Positions 62,535-64,000 of a stretch of DNA of 64,000 nt are shown here, piece after piece. The position numbers and the translations under genes are program-made. Location: the NCBI GenBank assembly GCA_023400055.1, contig JAEXFN010000035.1, positions 1-64,000 on the forward strand. The letters run 5' to 3'. A model generated the notes under the pieces. That model ran no database searches. It saw only the letters and a list, made by a program, of their open reading frames with translations, and was not told the origin of the DNA. This stretch comes from Bacillota bacterium. Its GTDB lineage: Bacteria > Bacillota > UBA4882 > UBA8346. Numbering within the stretch: position 1 is the stretch's first letter; every line of letters begins with the position of its first letter.

Positions 62535-64000
62535 CAGTTCACGCTCACCGCCTCTTTGGTGGAATCTAAACGGAGCCCGCCGGTCATCATCAGCCCTAAT
62601 TTTTCTTCGCTGGCTTCCTCGCGGGGCAGCACTCCCACGATCTCGCCCTCGTAGATGACGGCGATCCGGTCGGCCAAAGCCAGCACCTCGTCCAGTTCCA
62701 GTGAGAACAAGAGCAACGCCTTGCCGCGGTCCCGCTCCCGGATCAGTTGCTGGTGCACAAATTCGATAGCCCCGACATCCAGACCGCGGGTCGGCTGGGC
62801 GACCACCAACAGCTTGGGATTGCGCTGGATCTCCCGGGCGATGACCACTTTTTGCTGATTGCCGCCGGAAAGCGTATTCGCCTCCACTTTGGCGCCGGGC
62901 GTCCGGATGTCGAATTGCTCGATTAACTCCCTGGCATTAGCCTGGGAGCGTTCCTCATTGATAAAGCCGTAACGTTCGAACTCCGGAGTCCGGTACACTT
63001 CCAGAATCAGATTTTCCTGAAGCGAAAAGTCCAGCACCAGGCCGCGCTTTTGGCGATCCTCGGGAATATGGCCCACTCCCAGCTCGATGATACGCCGGGG
63101 CGTTTGATTGGTGATGTCCCGGTCCCCCAGGAAGATCCGGCCGCCGCTGGCTGGCCGCAAACCGGTGATGGTCTCGATCAATTCGGACTGGCCGTTGCCG
63201 TCCACGCCGGCGACGGCCAGGATCTCCCCGGCGCGGACCGCCAGGTTGACTCCGCGGACCGCCGGCAGTTTCCGGTTGTCAAGCGCCTGCAGATTCTCAA
63301 TCCGCAATACGGTCTCACCGAACCGGGGCGGTTCCTTGACCACCTCCAGGAGAACCTTCCGGCCGACCATCATCTCGGCCAATGCCTCCATATCGGTGGC
63401 GTCTCCCCGGACGGTACTCACGACCTCGCCGCGGCGGATGACCGTGATCCGGTCGGCGAATTTCAAGACTTCTTTCAGCTTATGAGTGATAAAGATGACC
63501 GATTTGCCCGCCTCGACCAATTTCCGGAGGATCTTTCCCAACTCCTCCGCTTCCTGGGGGGTCAACACCGATGTCGGTTCATCCAACACCAGGATCTCCG
63601 CTTCCCGGTAAAGCGCCTTGAGAATCTCCACCCGCTGCTGCAGACCGACGCTGATATCCTGAACCTTGGCCGCGAGGTCGACCTTCAAGCCCAACTCCTC
63701 GGCGAGGGCCGTAATCTTCCGGGCCGCCCGGGCCCGGTCCAGCCGTCCTAGCGCTTGTTTGGGTTCAGCCCCGAGAATGATATTCTCTAAAACCGTGAAG
63801 GGCGGGATCAACATGAAATGCTGGTGGACCATGCCGATACCGAAACTGATGGCCTGGAGCGGCGAGTTGATCTCCACCTTCCGTCCCTGCAGCAGAATCT
63901 CTCCGGAATCGGGTTTGTACAACCCGTAAAGGATCTTCATCAGGGTTGTCTTTCCGGCACCGTTTTCTCCCAGAAGCGCATGAACTTCACCCCGGCGCAA
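62534..64000 (-). CDS. Nucleoside ABC transporter dual ATP-binding protein (YufO/NupO-like), 5' end cut
   Basis: At least 488 aa; the gene runs off the window end at 64000. Two ATPase domains: Walker A GENGAGKTTLMKILYGL, signature SVGLQQRVEILKAL, Walker B LVLDEPTSVL in the first, and GVDGNGQSELIETITGL, LSGGNQQKVVIARE, LVVAQPTRGLD in the second. The degenerate second Walker A is normal here. The first in-frame GTG/ATG is unlikely to be the true start. The binding-protein gene probably lies further upstream. Confidence 0.93.
   Translation of the reverse strand: MRRGEVHALLGENGAGKTTLMKILYGLYKPDSGEILLQGRKVEINSPLQAISFGIGMVHQHFMLIPPFTVLENIILGAEPKQALGRLDRARAARKITALAEELGLKVDLAAKVQDISVGLQQRVEILKALYREAEILVLDEPTSVLTPQEAEELGKILRKLVEAGKSVIFITHKLKEVLKFADRITVIRRGEVVSTVRGDATDMEALAEMMVGRKVLLEVVKEPPRFGETVLRIENLQALDNRKLPAVRGVNLAVRAGEILAVAGVDGNGQSELIETITGLRPASGGRIFLGDRDITNQTPRRIIELGVGHIPEDRQKRGLVLDFSLQENLILEVYRTPEFERYGFINEERSQANARELIEQFDIRTPGAKVEANTLSGGNQQKVVIAREIQRNPKLLVVAQPTRGLDVGAIEFVHQQLIRERDRGKALLLFSLELDEVLALADRIAVIYEGEIVGVLPREEASEEKLGLMMTGGLRLDSTKEAVSVN

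Overview
The window looks like a chromosomal segment of a moderately GC-rich member of the Bacillota. This rests on Gram-positive-type LexA boxes (CGAAC-N4-GTTCG), strong AGGAGG ribosome binding sites, lone CUT1 sugar permeases without an ATPase, a LacI repressor, a YufOPQ-like nucleoside ABC operon, TIGR04076 and LCMT-like (YktD-like) proteins, and a gas-vesicle operon of bacterial type. Heptose-activation genes hint at a heptose-containing cell-surface glycan, perhaps in a diderm lineage. A Hydrogenispora- or Limnochordia-like organism would fit, but that is a guess.

Layout. 0.5-1.1 kb: clpP. 1.4-10.1 kb: a minus-strand sugar-catabolism operon (LacI regulator, two VOC proteins, solute-binding protein, two permeases, VOC protein, SDR, Gfo/Idh dehydrogenase, Hyi-type isomerase). 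It is headed by a duplicated regulatory region with five operator-like sites and a decayed second lacI. 11.3-17.1 kb: MacAB-like export genes (ATPase, FtsX permease, adaptor) and a TetR regulator. 17.3-21 kb: small ORFs, a secreted protein, an HMA-like protein and an MFS transporter. 21.2-25.6 kb: ClpB, CbpA-type DnaJ and Hsp20. 25.6-27.8 kb: an SOS-controlled radical-SAM/DUF4130 DNA repair pair. 28-30.6 kb: gmhA-hldE-gmhB, visibly AT-richer than the surroundings. 31-35.3 kb: a methyltransferase, a probably frameshifted small gene, an EamA transporter, a TIGR04076 protein and a TrmB regulator. 35.3-36.7 kb: repeats only. 36.8-39.8 kb: an SGNH/MBOAT O-acylation pair. 40.2-43.8 kb: two cysteine-tailed paralogues and a secreted transglutaminase-like protein. 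43.9-46.9 kb: a polar amino-acid ABC transporter. 47.2 kb: a glyoxalase. 49.3-54.6 kb: a ten-gene gas-vesicle operon. 55-64 kb: DegV, a trypsin-like protease, an alkyltransferase-like protein, MurG, a phosphodiesterase, an MBL hydrolase and a nucleoside ABC transporter cut by the window end.

The most unusual content is non-coding. Three arrays with an exact 21-bp period occur at 35.6, 47.7 and 57.0 kb, and the last two bracket the gas-vesicle locus. A duplicated hairpin-rich element of about 250 bp lies at 32.8 and 36.1 kb. A roughly 290-bp element with terminal inverted repeats lies at 36.4 kb. A dispersed palindromic element (GATAAAGTC...GACTTTATC) occurs four times. No computation could be run, so domain and family calls come from reading motifs.
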